From positions 186,001-250,000 of the forward strand of contig NZ_CP136910.1 of the NCBI RefSeq assembly GCF_033100115.1: a stretch of DNA of 64,000 nt, read 5' to 3'. Source of the DNA: Anaerocolumna sp. AGMB13020. Lineage in GTDB: Bacteria; Bacillota; Clostridia; Lachnospirales; Lachnospiraceae. The position numbers and the translations under genes are program-made. How positions within the stretch are numbered: the stretch's first letter is position 1; every line of letters begins with the position of its first letter. Under the pieces are notes generated by a model, which ran no database searches, was not told where the DNA came from, and worked only from the letters and a program-made list of their open reading frames with translations. Below, one piece after another: positions 1 through 9,198 of the stretch.

Positions 1-964
1 AGCCAATTACCGGCAGCCCAATATTCATCTTATCCCGGGGGATTAAAGTTATTAAATAATCTATAAATAGCTGTAACGTACTTATAGAGGCAACAGGGGT
101 TGGCGGTCCAAAATAATACCCCCAATTATAGTTCATAATAACCATCTGAGTTGCCTCTTTCGCAATCTCTGAATAATCAATTCTTTCAAATGCTATTACG
201 TTATTTTCTATATCCGTTACCGGTGAAATGGAAATAAAAACTGCATATCCTTCACTATTCAAACTTTCTGCCATTATCTTGGCAAATCTATTATAGATTC
301 CTACAATATCACCTGTTATGTATGATAGTATAAAGCTTACACCATAAAAGCCTTTTCTTTTCAGTACGGCCAAAATATTTGCGGCATATCTTTTTACATT
401 TTCCTCGCTAAAAAGAATATGGTAAACGTCTTCTTCACTTCCAACACCTTCAAAGGATAAAGAAGATATCAGCATCAAAGGAGCTACTTTATAGGCTCTT
501 GTTAGCTGTAATATCTCTTCATCATCAGGTTCAATTACATCAGCATTTCTTGTAAGCCTATACCCGAAGATAGTCAGAAAAGTAAGAAAGGGTAAGGTTT
601 TTCTTAATACAGCCATATCAATAAATGGATTGGCATAACCGTTAGTGGTTATCTTTCCTTTTTTATCGCCGTAACGAATAACCAAAGTTTCACCTGGATA
701 TAAAAATTCTCTGTCAGACAGGAAAGGGTTATTTCTTAATAATTCTATAATAGATGTATTATTTACAGAGGCAATCCCAGCCAGTGTATCTCCCTCTTGA
801 ACGATATAGGTAACTTGGGGATACACAATAACGATACATTGTCCTTCAATCAGGTTATTTGGATTTTGTATTCCATTATTAATTATTAAACTGTCTATAG
901 GGATACCGTAACTTTCGGCTATAGACGTAAGAGTATCACCCAATTGTACGACATGTATAATCAT
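1..964 (-). CDS. LysM-LysM-GH18 spore cortex-lytic protein (SleL/YaaH type), partial
   Basis: Reading leftward from an ATG at 964, the frame stays open to the window edge, so the C-terminus is missing. The N-terminus carries two LysM repeats (starting IIHVVQLGDTL and VTYIVQEGDTL), which bind peptidoglycan. A GH18-type barrel follows (YGVNFILSYI, then YNWGYYFGPPTP). This arrangement is that of the spore N-acetylglucosaminidase SleL/YaaH, which degrades cortex fragments during germination. The usual GH18 DxxDxE is not seen: the corresponding strand reads GVNFILSYITG, so activity is uncertain. A GGAG ribosome site lies about 8 bases before the ATG. It supports an endospore-forming host. Confidence 0.8.
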   Translation of the reverse strand, partial: MIIHVVQLGDTLTSIAESYGIPIDSLIINNGIQNPNNLIEGQCIVIVYPQVTYIVQEGDTLAGIASVNNTSIIELLRNNPFLSDREFLYPGETLVIRYGDKKGKITTNGYANPFIDMAVLRKTLPFLTFLTIFGYRLTRNADVIEPDDEEILQLTRAYKVAPLMLISSLSFEGVGSEEDVYHILFSEENVKRYAANILAVLKRKGFYGVSFILSYITGDIVGIYNRFAKIMAESLNSEGYAVFISISPVTDIENNVIAFERIDYSEIAKEATQMVIMNYNWGYYFGPPTPVASISTLQLFIDYLITLIPRDKMNIGLPVIG

Positions 965-1291
965 ACTTGTTTCTCCATAAAAATTACTATTTAATTATAT
1001 GATGGAATATCGGCGATATTATTAAACTCCACAGCCTTTCAGAAATATTTTGTTTAGAACCAGAGGAAAATTACTTTCTTCATAAATTTTGACAGTTATA
1101 GAAAAGATTCTTTCGTGCAAACAGACATAGTTATTTCCTTCCGAATCTTATTGGCTGTTATACCTGACAGTATATTTATAAATTCCATGGGATAAATAGA
1201 GTCGTATTTGTAATATTATCCAGTAAATGGTATAGTTAAGCTAAGCCTTATTCTACTATATTGCCTATGTAAATAAATGGGGGATTTCTTA
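965..1291. other. intergenic region between divergent genes
   Basis: This AT-rich stretch separates the minus-strand LysM-GH18 gene from the plus-strand nucleotidyltransferase-like gene and must hold both promoters. A TTGACA-like hexamer is present near 1090. I see no RNA gene, strong terminator or operator palindrome here. Confidence 0.4.
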
Positions 1292-2161
1292 ATGGAAATA
1301 AATCAAAGTATTATTACACAAGAGCTGCAAAAACTAATCAAGCGAGGGTTTGCTAATACAGAAACATATTCTGTAAAAATCAGAGATATTGTTATCAATA
1401 AATCAGATAATAGCAAGATAATACAAAATAGTATTGCAGAGGCAGCAGAGCTGTGCTATCACGATGTATTGAGTGATATTGATCTTACCATATTAGTAAA
1501 AATATCCCCTTATGATACAATTTCACCTGCTACATATCAAAAGATACTGTTAAAGTACGGAATCACCAAAAGCAACTATTTGGGTCTTGATTATGTAAAG
1601 GAGCACCAATTATACCGAATAATTTTAAGAAATGGCATGCGTTACGATTTGGGCTTTGAATTAATACAAGATGATGCAGTAGCTGTGATTACTCAGAAAG
1701 GAGCGTCCGCTGATACTTTTGAAGAAGATAATAGTAAGGATTTTCTTTTAGAAACTGCTGATAGATTTTGGTTTGTACAGATTCAGGCTTTGGCAAAGCT
1801 CTATCGTGACGATTATCTTATTGCTGACCATTTAGCAAACATGAATATCAATGAAACTCTGGTTCTGCAAATGATGTTAAGGGATAAAGAGTACAAAACG
1901 AATATTCATCGGTATGGGTACCGAGATACCTTGCAATACCTCCAAGATCAGGAGAACAAATGCCCTTATTGTAAATATGATGAAGTATTTAGCAAAATTG
2001 CAGAGAAGCTTTATCAGGCCTCTATTGCTTTTGACCAGTTGGCAATACAAATGAATCCGAATTACCTGCTGAGAAAAGAGTGTTATTTTGAAATCTGGAA
2101 GTGTTATGATAGAGCCATGCTTCGAAAAACGAATGAAATAAATAACGAATATTGCAAGTAA
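1292..2161 (+). CDS. nucleotidyltransferase-fold protein of unknown role
   Basis: The 289-residue product has a segment DVLSDIDLTILVKI near residue 55 that matches the metal-binding D-x-D strand of the nucleotidyltransferase superfamily (aminoglycoside adenylyltransferases and minimal NTases). A helical C-terminal half follows, with a CPYCKYDEVF cysteine pair. The start at 1292 is chosen because a GGGGG ribosome site lies just upstream; the in-frame ATG at 1277 overlaps that site. The substrate is not known. Resistance-type adenylyltransferase is one possibility but the sequence does not prove it. It appears to be a single-gene unit. Confidence 0.55.
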   Translation: MEINQSIITQELQKLIKRGFANTETYSVKIRDIVINKSDNSKIIQNSIAEAAELCYHDVLSDIDLTILVKISPYDTISPATYQKILLKYGITKSNYLGLDYVKEHQLYRIILRNGMRYDLGFELIQDDAVAVITQKGASADTFEEDNSKDFLLETADRFWFVQIQALAKLYRDDYLIADHLANMNINETLVLQMMLRDKEYKTNIHRYGYRDTLQYLQDQENKCPYCKYDEVFSKIAEKLYQASIAFDQLAIQMNPNYLLRKECYFEIWKCYDRAMLRKTNEINNEYCK

Positions 2162-2264
2162 CTAAGCGGCAATCACTATTATAGAGATTTGGTTTATGCA
2201 GTCGGGTTAAATAGGTCGTACAGAAATGTACAATTAGCTAATAAATTATATGGAGATAAGATCG

Positions 2265-2390
2265 ATGAAAGATTCTTTTTCTGAGGTAAAAATATTTCAG
2301 GTCAAACCAGACAAATTAGGTGAATTCGAAGACCTTATAACTAAAATAGCGGATGAACAGAAACAACAGGTTGGTTCATCCTATATTTAA
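2265..2390 (+). pseudogene. N-terminal fragment of an antibiotic-biosynthesis-monooxygenase-like protein
   Basis: A 41-codon frame (beginning MKDSFSEVKIFQVKPDKL) resembles the first strand and helix of small ferredoxin-like ABM monooxygenases (EVKIFQVKPDKLGEFEDLI). It stops after 41 residues, whereas such proteins run about 95-110. A GGAGAT ribosome site lies upstream. No convincing continuation is seen in the other frames, so this is most likely a truncated gene. A complete ABM protein sits at 53968-54258. Confidence 0.4.
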
Positions 2391-2623
2391 GGATATTCCA
2401 CAACGGAAACGAACATTTGTTTGACTTTGTTTTGCAAATTTAGTATTATTGTAAATGTAATACATTATATGGATACGTTGACAGTATCAGGGATGTTTAA
2501 TTCTTCCTGTTTTATGTTATTTAATTACAAAAAGTTCAAATTGTATTTGTCTGTACAAGGGAGTACGATAGACCACTGCGACGTCCATAGATGCAGATTT
2601 GGAAAGAAGAAGGAGTTTGTTAA

Positions 2624-3175
2624 ATGAAAACTATGTTAAAAGCAATGCAAATGCAGAAAAACGGAATTTCCAAGGATATATTGCCTTTGTTTGAGCATAT
2701 TGTTCAAACATATAAGGGCGAGGAATGCGAGGGGAAATTCATAAAAGCAATGGAAGAACATCTCACAAAGGAGCAGCGTTTCCGGTTGTTTGAGCATAAC
2801 GGAAGCTGCAACGGTACTGGATATGACAAAGAACGTAAGGCTTTTGCACTTGAACACGCAGAAAAACCTCTTGCCGAAAGGCTGGAACTATTTAAGAAAA
2901 CCTTTGGCAGAGCAGCAGTCTTGAATGATGATGGTACAATCACAGTTAATTTTGCCTGTAGCCATGGATATTACAAGCATGCGCCAAAAGGAAAGTTTAA
3001 ATATCCGGCATCTGTCGAAACATATTTTGAAAGATGCGCTGGCGGACGATTATATGAATATCAAAAAGCATTGGGAATACAGATGAAGATAAAGTCAGTT
3101 GATGTGTCCCCTCTTAATGAAAATGTTGTAAACCCTGTTGTATTTACCTTCGAGGTAGTTGATCACACAAAATAG
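2624..3175 (+). CDS. conserved protein of unknown function, 183 aa
   Basis: I do not recognise the family with certainty. The protein is soluble, with no signal peptide or membrane helix. It has a helical N-terminus, conserved-looking cysteines in HNGSCNGTGYDKERK and FACSHGYYKHAPKG, and YFERCAGGRLYEYQKALG near residue 135. Cys, His and Tyr spaced this way suggest a small catalytic or ligand-binding domain similar to uncharacterised clostridial proteins. AAGGAG lies 9 bases before the ATG. A short preceding frame overlaps its start by 4 bases but does not look like a real protein. Confidence 0.6.
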   Translation: MKTMLKAMQMQKNGISKDILPLFEHIVQTYKGEECEGKFIKAMEEHLTKEQRFRLFEHNGSCNGTGYDKERKAFALEHAEKPLAERLELFKKTFGRAAVLNDDGTITVNFACSHGYYKHAPKGKFKYPASVETYFERCAGGRLYEYQKALGIQMKIKSVDVSPLNENVVNPVVFTFEVVDHTK

Positions 3176-3313
3176 AAAAAGAGTTTAATTTTGTCTTATT
3201 TAATGGTACATTTAACACAGTCTGTGTTTGACAATGATTCTACCTATTGAGTTTATATAATCTTAAAACTTATATAAAGTAAAATATGTTTGGTTTATAA
3301 GGAGATATTATTT

Positions 3314-3697
3314 ATGGAAAAAATTCTGCATTCAATACTCGCGGTGTTTCCTACACCGAATATCGAAAGAACTGCAAAGTATTATAACGAAGTAATGGGT
3401 TTTCGAATTGTAAGCTATTTAGATGTAAAAGAGCCCCACATCTGTCTTTACCGTGATAACGTGGAAATAGTATTGACCAAAGCAAACAAGGAAAAAGTTC
3501 ACACGAACAGGGAACTATACGGTTATGGGGAAGATTCTTATTTTATTACAGACAATCAAGAAGCATTACAAGAGGAATTTATAAATAAAGGAGCAAAAAT
3601 TGTTCGCCCGCTGCATTTGACAGATTATAATAATATGGAATTTGTATTAGAGGATATAGACGGGCGGTGGATTGCTTTTGGAATGAAGCAAAAATAA
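3314..3697 (+). CDS. VOC (glyoxalase/bleomycin-resistance fold) protein
   Basis: The 127-residue product has the beta-alpha-beta-beta-beta pattern of vicinal-oxygen-chelate proteins: SILAVFPTPNIERTAKYYNEV at the start, FRIVSYLDVKEPHICLY in the middle, and a closing MEFVLEDIDGRWIAFG strand. VOC proteins bind metals or small ligands as dimers and include resistance proteins and isomerases; the substrate cannot be read from sequence. The ATG at 3314 is preferred because AAGGAGA lies about 10 bases upstream, while the upstream in-frame start at 3290 has no such site. Confidence 0.75.
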   Translation: MEKILHSILAVFPTPNIERTAKYYNEVMGFRIVSYLDVKEPHICLYRDNVEIVLTKANKEKVHTNRELYGYGEDSYFITDNQEALQEEFINKGAKIVRPLHLTDYNNMEFVLEDIDGRWIAFGMKQK

Positions 3698-3943
3698 TAC
3701 AACCTATACATAATTAGTAGCTTGGGGTTTAATAAGCGAATGAATTCTTTATAAATGGGAGTTTGCGAGGGAATGAGATGTAGTACGCAATTGATCTACA
3801 CCATTGAATTAGATCGTTAAATTCAAATTTATCCGGATTACCTTACCAAAATAAATAGGATAAGATGAGCAAGTAAAATCAAGCGGTCATCGTTCTGTTT
3901 CTTTATAATAAAAGCAGAGTAGTTGAAACGAGGTGAAAGCCAA

Positions 3944-4909
3944 ATGTACGAATGGCACAAGCAGATTCAAATAATTGTTGATGAGATTGACGAGTGTATC
4001 AGGCATCATTACAATGAAGCGCTGACACTGCGGTTTCTTTCCCGCAAACTGAGTTATTCTGAATTTCATACTACCAGAAAATTTAAGGAAATATCGGGTA
4101 TGCAGTTTCGGGATTATCTGCGGCATAGAAAATTGGCCTTTGCGCTCAAAGAAGTGAGAGACAGTGAAAAGAGTCTTTTGGATCTTGCTTTTGATTATGG
4201 ATTTTCATCCCACGAGGCTTTTACAAGAGCTTTCAAGGGGATTTATGGTGTGACACCAAGTGAATACCGTAAAAACCCTGAGCCTGTTATTCTTCGTACA
4301 AAAATTAGCCCTTTCGACCGCTACTTTTATGGATTTGGAGAGATTGGTATGATGAAATCGAAGGATGATGTAAAAATTTACTTTGTAACCATTCCAGCAC
4401 ATAAGTTCCTTCATATAAGGAACTATGAAAGCAATGGATATTGGGACTTTTGGCAAAAGCAAAGTCTAATTCCAGGACAGGACTGCGAAACTATCTGCGG
4501 CTTACTGGATAGCATCAAGGGGAAACTGGATGACAATGGAGGAACAGAAGTTAACAGCAGCAGCGGCCAGATTATGGCATACATCAATAACCCGGAGGGC
4601 AGACTCTGCAATTGGGGTATTCCAAGGATAGAGTGTTATGGTGTACGACTTCCCGCTGATTATCAAGGTGAGGTACCACAACAAATGCTTTTGATTGATA
4701 TTCCCGAAGCCGATTATATTGTCTTTGAACATGGACCGTTCAATTACGAGCAGGAAAATCGCAGTGTGGAGGAAAAGATAGAGACGGCTATGTCAACTTT
4801 TGACTTTGCAGGCACGGATTATTGTTTTGATACTTCCCCCGGGAGAATTATTTACATGTATCACGATCCAGAACGTTTTTTTAAGTATATCAGACCGGTA
4901 AAGAAATAA
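3944..4909 (+). CDS. AraC-family regulator with GyrI/Rob-like effector-binding domain
   Basis: The first ~110 residues hold the two helix-turn-helix motifs of the AraC DNA-binding domain (LTLRFLSRKLSYSEFHTTRK, then LLDLAFDYGFSSHEAFTRAF, ending YGVTPSEYRKNP). The remaining ~200 residues resemble the GyrI-like small-molecule-binding domain found in Rob and SoxS-like multidrug sensors (VKIYFVTIPAHKFLHIRNY; closing FKYIRPV). The ATG at 3944 follows GAGGTGAAAG; the TTG at 3923 is a poorer start. It is probably a sensor of amphipathic compounds. The target is unknown, since the neighbours do not form an obvious operon. Confidence 0.85.
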   Translation: MYEWHKQIQIIVDEIDECIRHHYNEALTLRFLSRKLSYSEFHTTRKFKEISGMQFRDYLRHRKLAFALKEVRDSEKSLLDLAFDYGFSSHEAFTRAFKGIYGVTPSEYRKNPEPVILRTKISPFDRYFYGFGEIGMMKSKDDVKIYFVTIPAHKFLHIRNYESNGYWDFWQKQSLIPGQDCETICGLLDSIKGKLDDNGGTEVNSSSGQIMAYINNPEGRLCNWGIPRIECYGVRLPADYQGEVPQQMLLIDIPEADYIVFEHGPFNYEQENRSVEEKIETAMSTFDFAGTDYCFDTSPGRIIYMYHDPERFFKYIRPVKK

Positions 4910-4991
4910 CTAGATTGTGAATATAAGTTTGATGCGAAGCAGATTTATTTATTATTAATGAATCTTAGACAAATCCCTATCAATAAGAACA

Positions 4992-5037
4992 AAAATAGCC
5001 TTTTATGATAAATTAATAAATCATAGAAGGCTATTTT
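4992..5037 (+). terminator. strong hairpin after the AraC/GyrI gene
   Basis: An 18-bp inverted repeat (arms AAAATAGCCTTTTATGAT and its complement at 5020-5037, one G-U pair) with a 10-base loop ends in TTTT. It lies 80 bases after the stop codon and is the likely rho-independent terminator. The symmetric A/T flanks would let it work in both directions. Confidence 0.75.
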
Positions 5038-5074
5038 AGGTTCATAAGCCTATAAAAAAGAAGGAAACGACATT

Positions 5075-5221
5075 ATGAGAAACAGTTTTGCAGCAGGCCC
5101 TTCATCAAGGATCTTGTCGTTCAACAAGTTATATTTATTGTACTTTGCCTGGAGACTAAAGCCAATCTATTCCTTCCAGTATTACTGGTTGATCAAGGAA
5201 TTCATATTTATTAATTTATAA
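5075..5221 (+). CDS. small open frame, 48 aa, doubtful
   Basis: ATG at 5075 follows AAGGAA at good spacing and opens a 48-codon frame, starting MRNSFAAGPSSRILSF and rich in Tyr, Phe and Leu. I do not recognise it. It could be a real small peptide or the remains of a longer gene; codon evidence is too short to decide. Confidence 0.2.
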   Translation: MRNSFAAGPSSRILSFNKLYLLYFAWRLKPIYSFQYYWLIKEFIFINL

Positions 5222-5261
5222 ATAAATTTTCTTTGAAAATTGGTGAAATTTACTACTAAGG

Positions 5262-5362
5262 AAACTGTTTGTATGGTATCATAATACTGTAGCAACTCCT
5301 TTCAGGCAGATGGTTGATTGCTTCCCGACAATACAATTTTTCCATAAACCAGTGAGGAGTTT
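5262..5362 (+). ncRNA. structured leader-like element, copy 1
   Basis: This ~100-base stretch and the one at 6758-6858 align along their length, sharing CCTTTCAG, GATTGCTTC and GTGAGGA blocks. The ends pair: AACTCCT at 5294-5300 with AGGAGTT at 5355-5361. In the second copy the paired bases change together (AATTCCT/AGGAATT), which points to a selected RNA stem. A CATAAT box at 5280 could be the -10. It precedes the leucine-rich-repeat pseudogene. I cannot match it to a known riboswitch class. Confidence 0.45.
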
Positions 5363-5396
5363 TGTTTTATAATAAAGAAACATCGCATAATGTGGG

Positions 5397-5730
5397 TTTT
5401 ATAATGAAATTATCAATATGAATGATTTAGAGTCTCTTACTAATTTAGAATCTCTGTCACTTAGCCGGGTTAAAGTTCCTGATTTGAGTGTCTTGAGAAA
5501 TAAAAGAATTAATCTTATGGGAAGTAGAAATTAAAAACGGGGATTTTTCCGCTATATCAGATTTAACTAATCTGGAAAGCTTGGATTTGGGTCTAAATGA
5601 CATAACAGATATCAGCTATCTGAAAGCTTTAATAAACCTTAGAACATTGTCGCTGTATCAAATTAAAATAAGTGATATCAGTCCGCTTGCTGATTTGATT
5701 AACTTAGAAGAGTTGAATCTAAGATTGTAA
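5397..5730 (+). pseudogene. frameshifted leucine-rich-repeat protein
   Basis: Two overlapping frames encode internalin/SDS22-type leucine-rich repeats. The first (to the TAA at 5532-5534) reads DLESLTNLESLSLSRV. The second (5527-5730) reads DLTNLESLDLGLNDITDIS and then ISDISPLADLINLEELNL. A single frameshift near 5527 would join them, so the gene is broken. It has no signal peptide and only about five repeats remain. It directly follows structured element copy 1. Confidence 0.7.
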
Positions 5731-5760
5731 TAAAAAACTAATACCAAAAGGAGTACCGCA

Positions 5761-6366
5761 ATGGAATTTACAAAACTCATAAATAATCTAGAATCCCTAG
5801 GATATACCGTAAGTGAATTTAATGATGCAGAAGAAGCAACTAAGTATTTAGCTAATCAACTGAGTGATAGAACTATTGGAATTGGAGGTTCGGTTACTGT
5901 AGAAGAAATGAACCTGTATGATGCACTGGTGTCTCGCAATGATGTGTATTGGCATATGCGATTACCTGAAAATATGAGTGTCATGGAAGCAAGAAAGAGA
6001 GCAAATCTGTCCGATTTATATATTTCCTCGGTAAATGGAATTGCTGAAACAGGAGAAATCATCAATATAGATAATACTGGAAATCGTGTATCAGCAATCA
6101 GTTTTGGACATGATAAAGTTTATTTCATTGTTGGTGAAAATAAAATAGCTTCAAGTTATGAAGAGGCCTTAGATAGAGCAAGAAATATCGCCGCACCCCT
6201 TAATGCCAAACGTTTAGGCGTAAAAACGCCATGTGCGATAAAGGGTGATAAATGTTATGATTGTAAAAGTCCACAGAGAATATGCAGAAATTTTTCTGTA
6301 CTATGGGAGAAACCTACAGGGAGTGAGTATGAAGTTATATTAATTCATGAAAAGCTTGGATATTAG
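5761..6366 (+). CDS. LUD-domain (LutC/YkgG-like) protein
   Basis: The 201-residue protein matches the LUD domain: a glycine-rich strand RTIGIGGSVTVEEMNLYDAL, ISSVNGIAETGEIINIDNTGNR, VYFIVGENKIASSYEEAL, and a cysteine-rich end (CAIKGDKCYDCKSPQRICR). LUD proteins take part in L-lactate oxidation (LutC) or related redox steps, and stand-alone copies are common in anaerobes. The C-terminal cysteines could hold an iron-sulfur cluster, which is inference. AAGGAG lies 10 bases before the ATG. No lutA/lutB partner is present, so its substrate is open. Confidence 0.85.
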   Translation: MEFTKLINNLESLGYTVSEFNDAEEATKYLANQLSDRTIGIGGSVTVEEMNLYDALVSRNDVYWHMRLPENMSVMEARKRANLSDLYISSVNGIAETGEIINIDNTGNRVSAISFGHDKVYFIVGENKIASSYEEALDRARNIAAPLNAKRLGVKTPCAIKGDKCYDCKSPQRICRNFSVLWEKPTGSEYEVILIHEKLGY

Positions 6367-6529
6367 ATTTCATGGTAAATTATACCATATTTAAACTATT
6401 TCTTGTCTATTTTTTAATTGAAAGGTCCGATTCTTGCTAAAATAATAGAAGAGCACCTTGTAACCTTAATCCATTAATACGGAATATGAAAACTAATCAC
6501 ATTGTGTTTGGCGTAATCGTTAAAATTCA

Positions 6530-6573
6530 GAGGATTTTTAACTCAAATTGATGAGTTAAAAATCTTCTTTTTA
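6530..6573 (+). terminator. rho-independent terminator
   Basis: A 16-bp inverted repeat (GAGGATTTTTAACTCA and TGAGTTAAAAATCTTC, 6-base loop) is followed by a run of T. It lies about 165 bases after the LUD gene. Confidence 0.75.
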
Positions 6574-6757
6574 TGGAAAGTTTTAATGGCAAGTTTTAAA
6601 TGAAAAATCAAACTTAGAGTTCATCAAAATATAAAGCAATTTATCCATTATGGTAGCTGCTTCGCTGTCCCGTTCCAGACTACAAAAAGGCAGTGTACAA
6701 AGTTTATACTCTGTATTTATCTACTCTTTATAAAAGAAAAAGGAAATATATGTGCCA

Positions 6758-6858
6758 GTGAAAGCTGTTTTTATGTTATAATATGGATATAATTCCTTTC
6801 AGATTTTGCTAGATTGCTTCTTGAAAACTAAATTTTATCGAAAATAGGTGAGGAATTT
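6758..6858 (+). ncRNA. structured leader-like element, copy 2
   Basis: This is the second member of the pair described at 5262-5362. The closing stem is AATTCCT (6791-6797) with AGGAATT (6851-6857). A perfect TATAAT box lies at 6777-6782, just upstream of the stem, so transcription would start close to the first arm. The 5' part of the preceding sequence (AAAGCTGTTTTTATG) is also similar to copy 1 (GAAACTGTTTGTATG), so promoter and element were duplicated together. The lipoprotein gene follows about 100 bases on. Confidence 0.45.
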
Positions 6859-6954
6859 ATTGATTATTACATGAAATTCCCCGTATTAATAGGGCTGAGG
6901 TGTTAGAAAAATGCCTGAAATTTGAATGATTAAAAGGAAATGGTGAAAGAAAAC

Positions 6955-7980
6955 ATGAAAAAGAAGATAGCTATATTTTTATTAAGTACATGTATCGTGA
7001 TGACTGGCTGCAGCTATGAGAAATCAATAAAGGAAAACCAGGCAGCAGTGGAACAAGCTGACGCAAAAACAGAGGATAATATAAATAATACAGTGAGTGA
7101 GCCGAAATCCGAAGAGGATGCTACGCAAGGCAATTTGAGTGCGGACATCTTGGAAGAACAGATTAAGGAGCAATCCTTTGATATTGAATTAGACAGCTGG
7201 GGGAATGTGACCTTTGCGTCTTTTCTGCCTGTGGCAAATGAGAACGGGGATGGGGATGTACAGTTCAGGCTATTGAGCGGGAAGGATATTATCTATCACT
7301 TTCCAGGTATAACAGAGGATAATCTATGTACCGGACAGACCTTTAAAAAAGTTATTGCAGTTGCTTTTAAAGATTATAATAAGGATGGTAAAAGGGATAT
7401 TATTATTATCAACGAATATGCGCCTCAGACTGGGCCGAATAAAGAGGATAGCTATAAGCAAATCAGGGCTTACACGCAAGAAGATGGGAAAAAAGAGTTT
7501 CTTATTGACAGCAATATAAGCGAATACCTGAACAAATATTTTTATAATGATACCATTGATTCCGCAATGGAGGGAATAACGAAATATCAAAAGGAAATGG
7601 GAGAAGAAGCGATTTATTATGGTGATTACTCCATCGTTAAATGTGTTGGAACAGCCCAGGTATATGCCATGTCACAGGAAGAAATAGAGGAAGTAATAGG
7701 AAATGAATTAAGTTATGCTCCCGTCTCTTTCGCATGGAATGGAAATACAATGAGTACAAGCTATAGTGAGGAAACTTATTCTGCAGATCAATTTTCAGAG
7801 GACTTTGGAATTCAGGCATCAGAACTGGGCATGAAAGAAAAGGAATTTTTGGCAGTGTCTGTTTTAACAGAAGGAGATTTTATCGGGCAGAATTTTTATG
7901 TTATAGATGAAAATAATCTGTTGGTATATTATGAGGGTGTATTTTTCAAAGCAGAAAGGTTAGCGCTTAAAACCGACTGA
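6955..7980 (+). CDS. secreted lipoprotein with calcium-loop-like motif
   Basis: A lipoprotein signal peptide (MKKKIAIFLLSTCIVMTGC, lipobox MTGC) starts the 341-residue product. An acidic spacer (about residues 20-60) and a globular domain follow. Within it, FKDYNKDGKRDIIIINEYA looks like the D-x-[DN]-x-DG loop of VCBS/FG-GAP or EF-hand-type proteins. Function is unknown; similar lipoproteins occur in Lachnospiraceae. The ATG at 6955 places the signal peptide correctly and follows GGTGAAAG; the upstream ATG at 6940 is possible. Confidence 0.65.
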   Translation: MKKKIAIFLLSTCIVMTGCSYEKSIKENQAAVEQADAKTEDNINNTVSEPKSEEDATQGNLSADILEEQIKEQSFDIELDSWGNVTFASFLPVANENGDGDVQFRLLSGKDIIYHFPGITEDNLCTGQTFKKVIAVAFKDYNKDGKRDIIIINEYAPQTGPNKEDSYKQIRAYTQEDGKKEFLIDSNISEYLNKYFYNDTIDSAMEGITKYQKEMGEEAIYYGDYSIVKCVGTAQVYAMSQEEIEEVIGNELSYAPVSFAWNGNTMSTSYSEETYSADQFSEDFGIQASELGMKEKEFLAVSVLTEGDFIGQNFYVIDENNLLVYYEGVFFKAERLALKTD

Positions 7981-8312
7981 AACGCCAACCATAAGTTACC
8001 CGTCTGGGTTGCTATTTCGAAGAGGCTCTATGTCCTGAAAGAAATAAAAAAAACTGATGATTACATCCCACAATTGCTGGTGGTTTGTCTAAAATACAAT
8101 TCCTCACAATCGTTAGCGATTGCGAAGCAAAGATTTATGTTGTACTGTGAAATATTGAAATTTTTGCTTTGGTAAGTGAATGTGAATATGAAAGAAAAAG
8201 CAAAGATATATGTGATTGAACCGATTGCATTCTTTCTCTTCATTTTTTTAGTATGCTAATTTATATGTTAAAGAGATAGCATATATTTGACGAATTGAAA
8301 GGAGACATATAT
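7981..8312. other. intergenic, no gene seen
   Basis: No credible coding frame or RNA gene is visible here; short frames on the minus strand look like chance. An AT-rich run before 8295 probably holds the promoter of the AraC gene. Confidence 0.4.
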
Positions 8313-9137
8313 ATGATTTCTCAGGAAAACATAGAGTTTTTTCAAGGAATTACGTTGTGTAGAGGAAATGATTTTATTAACCTTTCGCCGCATCACATGT
8401 TAAAACCTTATATATCCTGTTATACAATATCCAGTCCCATAAAAATGTCGAAGGATTATACAATTTTGCCAACAGCTAGTTCAACAATAGTTATTTCCGT
8501 AAGTACTAATAAAGTAAGTAGCAGTTTACGAGGCGTAAACACAAAAGCGTGTAATGTTGGGGAACATGCAAACAGGATGAAATTACTGCTATTAATTGAA
8601 TTTCATTCTGGTTGCTTATATCCGTTTATTCATGCAAACCAAAATGACTTAATTGATAACTCATTTGAGCTGTATGATATAGATAAAACGCTGGCGCAGG
8701 CAATTGAAAGTGAACTCATTAAGTCCGAATGTATCGAAGATTTAGTAGAAAAGCTAGACAAGATATTTATTACCCGATTAAGTGATTTTCGTATAGGAAA
8801 CGGGATTGCAGCAATGACGAATAAAATTTTCATGCATAACGGTAACATTAGTATAAGAGATTTATCGATGGAATGCTGCTACAGTGAAAAACATATAAGA
8901 CGGTTGTTCTTACAATATGTTGGAGTTTCTCCGAAGAGCTTTTCACGTATTGTACGTGTTAATTATGCTTTGAGGCTATTACAGAACAATCCAACGCAGC
9001 TCATAGATACAGCTACACAAGCGGGCTTTTTCGATCAACCTCATTTTAATCATGATTTTAAAATGATTTGCGGGTTATCACCGAAAGAGTATATACAAAA
9101 CATATCCCTTTTTTACAATGATGTATTTAAAATGTAG
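8313..9137 (+). CDS. AraC-family transcriptional regulator
   Basis: The C-terminal third has the AraC double helix-turn-helix (ISIRDLSMECCYSEKHIRRL and QLIDTATQAGFFDQPHFNHD, ending CGLSPKEY). The N-terminal ~150 residues begin NLSPHHMLKPYISCYTISSP and resemble the ligand domain common to AraC regulators that start with 'P...L.p.I..Y'. The ATG at 8313 follows AAAGGAG at 8 bases. The cyclase-fold gene 60 bases downstream, in the same direction, is the natural candidate target, which is inference. Confidence 0.85.
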   Translation: MISQENIEFFQGITLCRGNDFINLSPHHMLKPYISCYTISSPIKMSKDYTILPTASSTIVISVSTNKVSSSLRGVNTKACNVGEHANRMKLLLLIEFHSGCLYPFIHANQNDLIDNSFELYDIDKTLAQAIESELIKSECIEDLVEKLDKIFITRLSDFRIGNGIAAMTNKIFMHNGNISIRDLSMECCYSEKHIRRLFLQYVGVSPKSFSRIVRVNYALRLLQNNPTQLIDTATQAGFFDQPHFNHDFKMICGLSPKEYIQNISLFYNDVFKM

Positions 9138-9198
9138 AGTATACTTTAGGAGTGATTATATTTTATTAGGCGTGATTATATTTTAGGAGGTATTAGGA

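Noticed and set aside
2421..2627. 68-codon plus-strand frame ending in an ATGA overlap with the gene at 2624
   Set aside because: No ribosome site, unusual composition (many Cys, Phe and His) and no recognisable family; the overlap is probably chance.
8061..8243. 60-codon minus-strand frame between the lipoprotein and AraC genes
   Set aside because: Poor start context and low-complexity Phe/Ile content; no support beyond being open.
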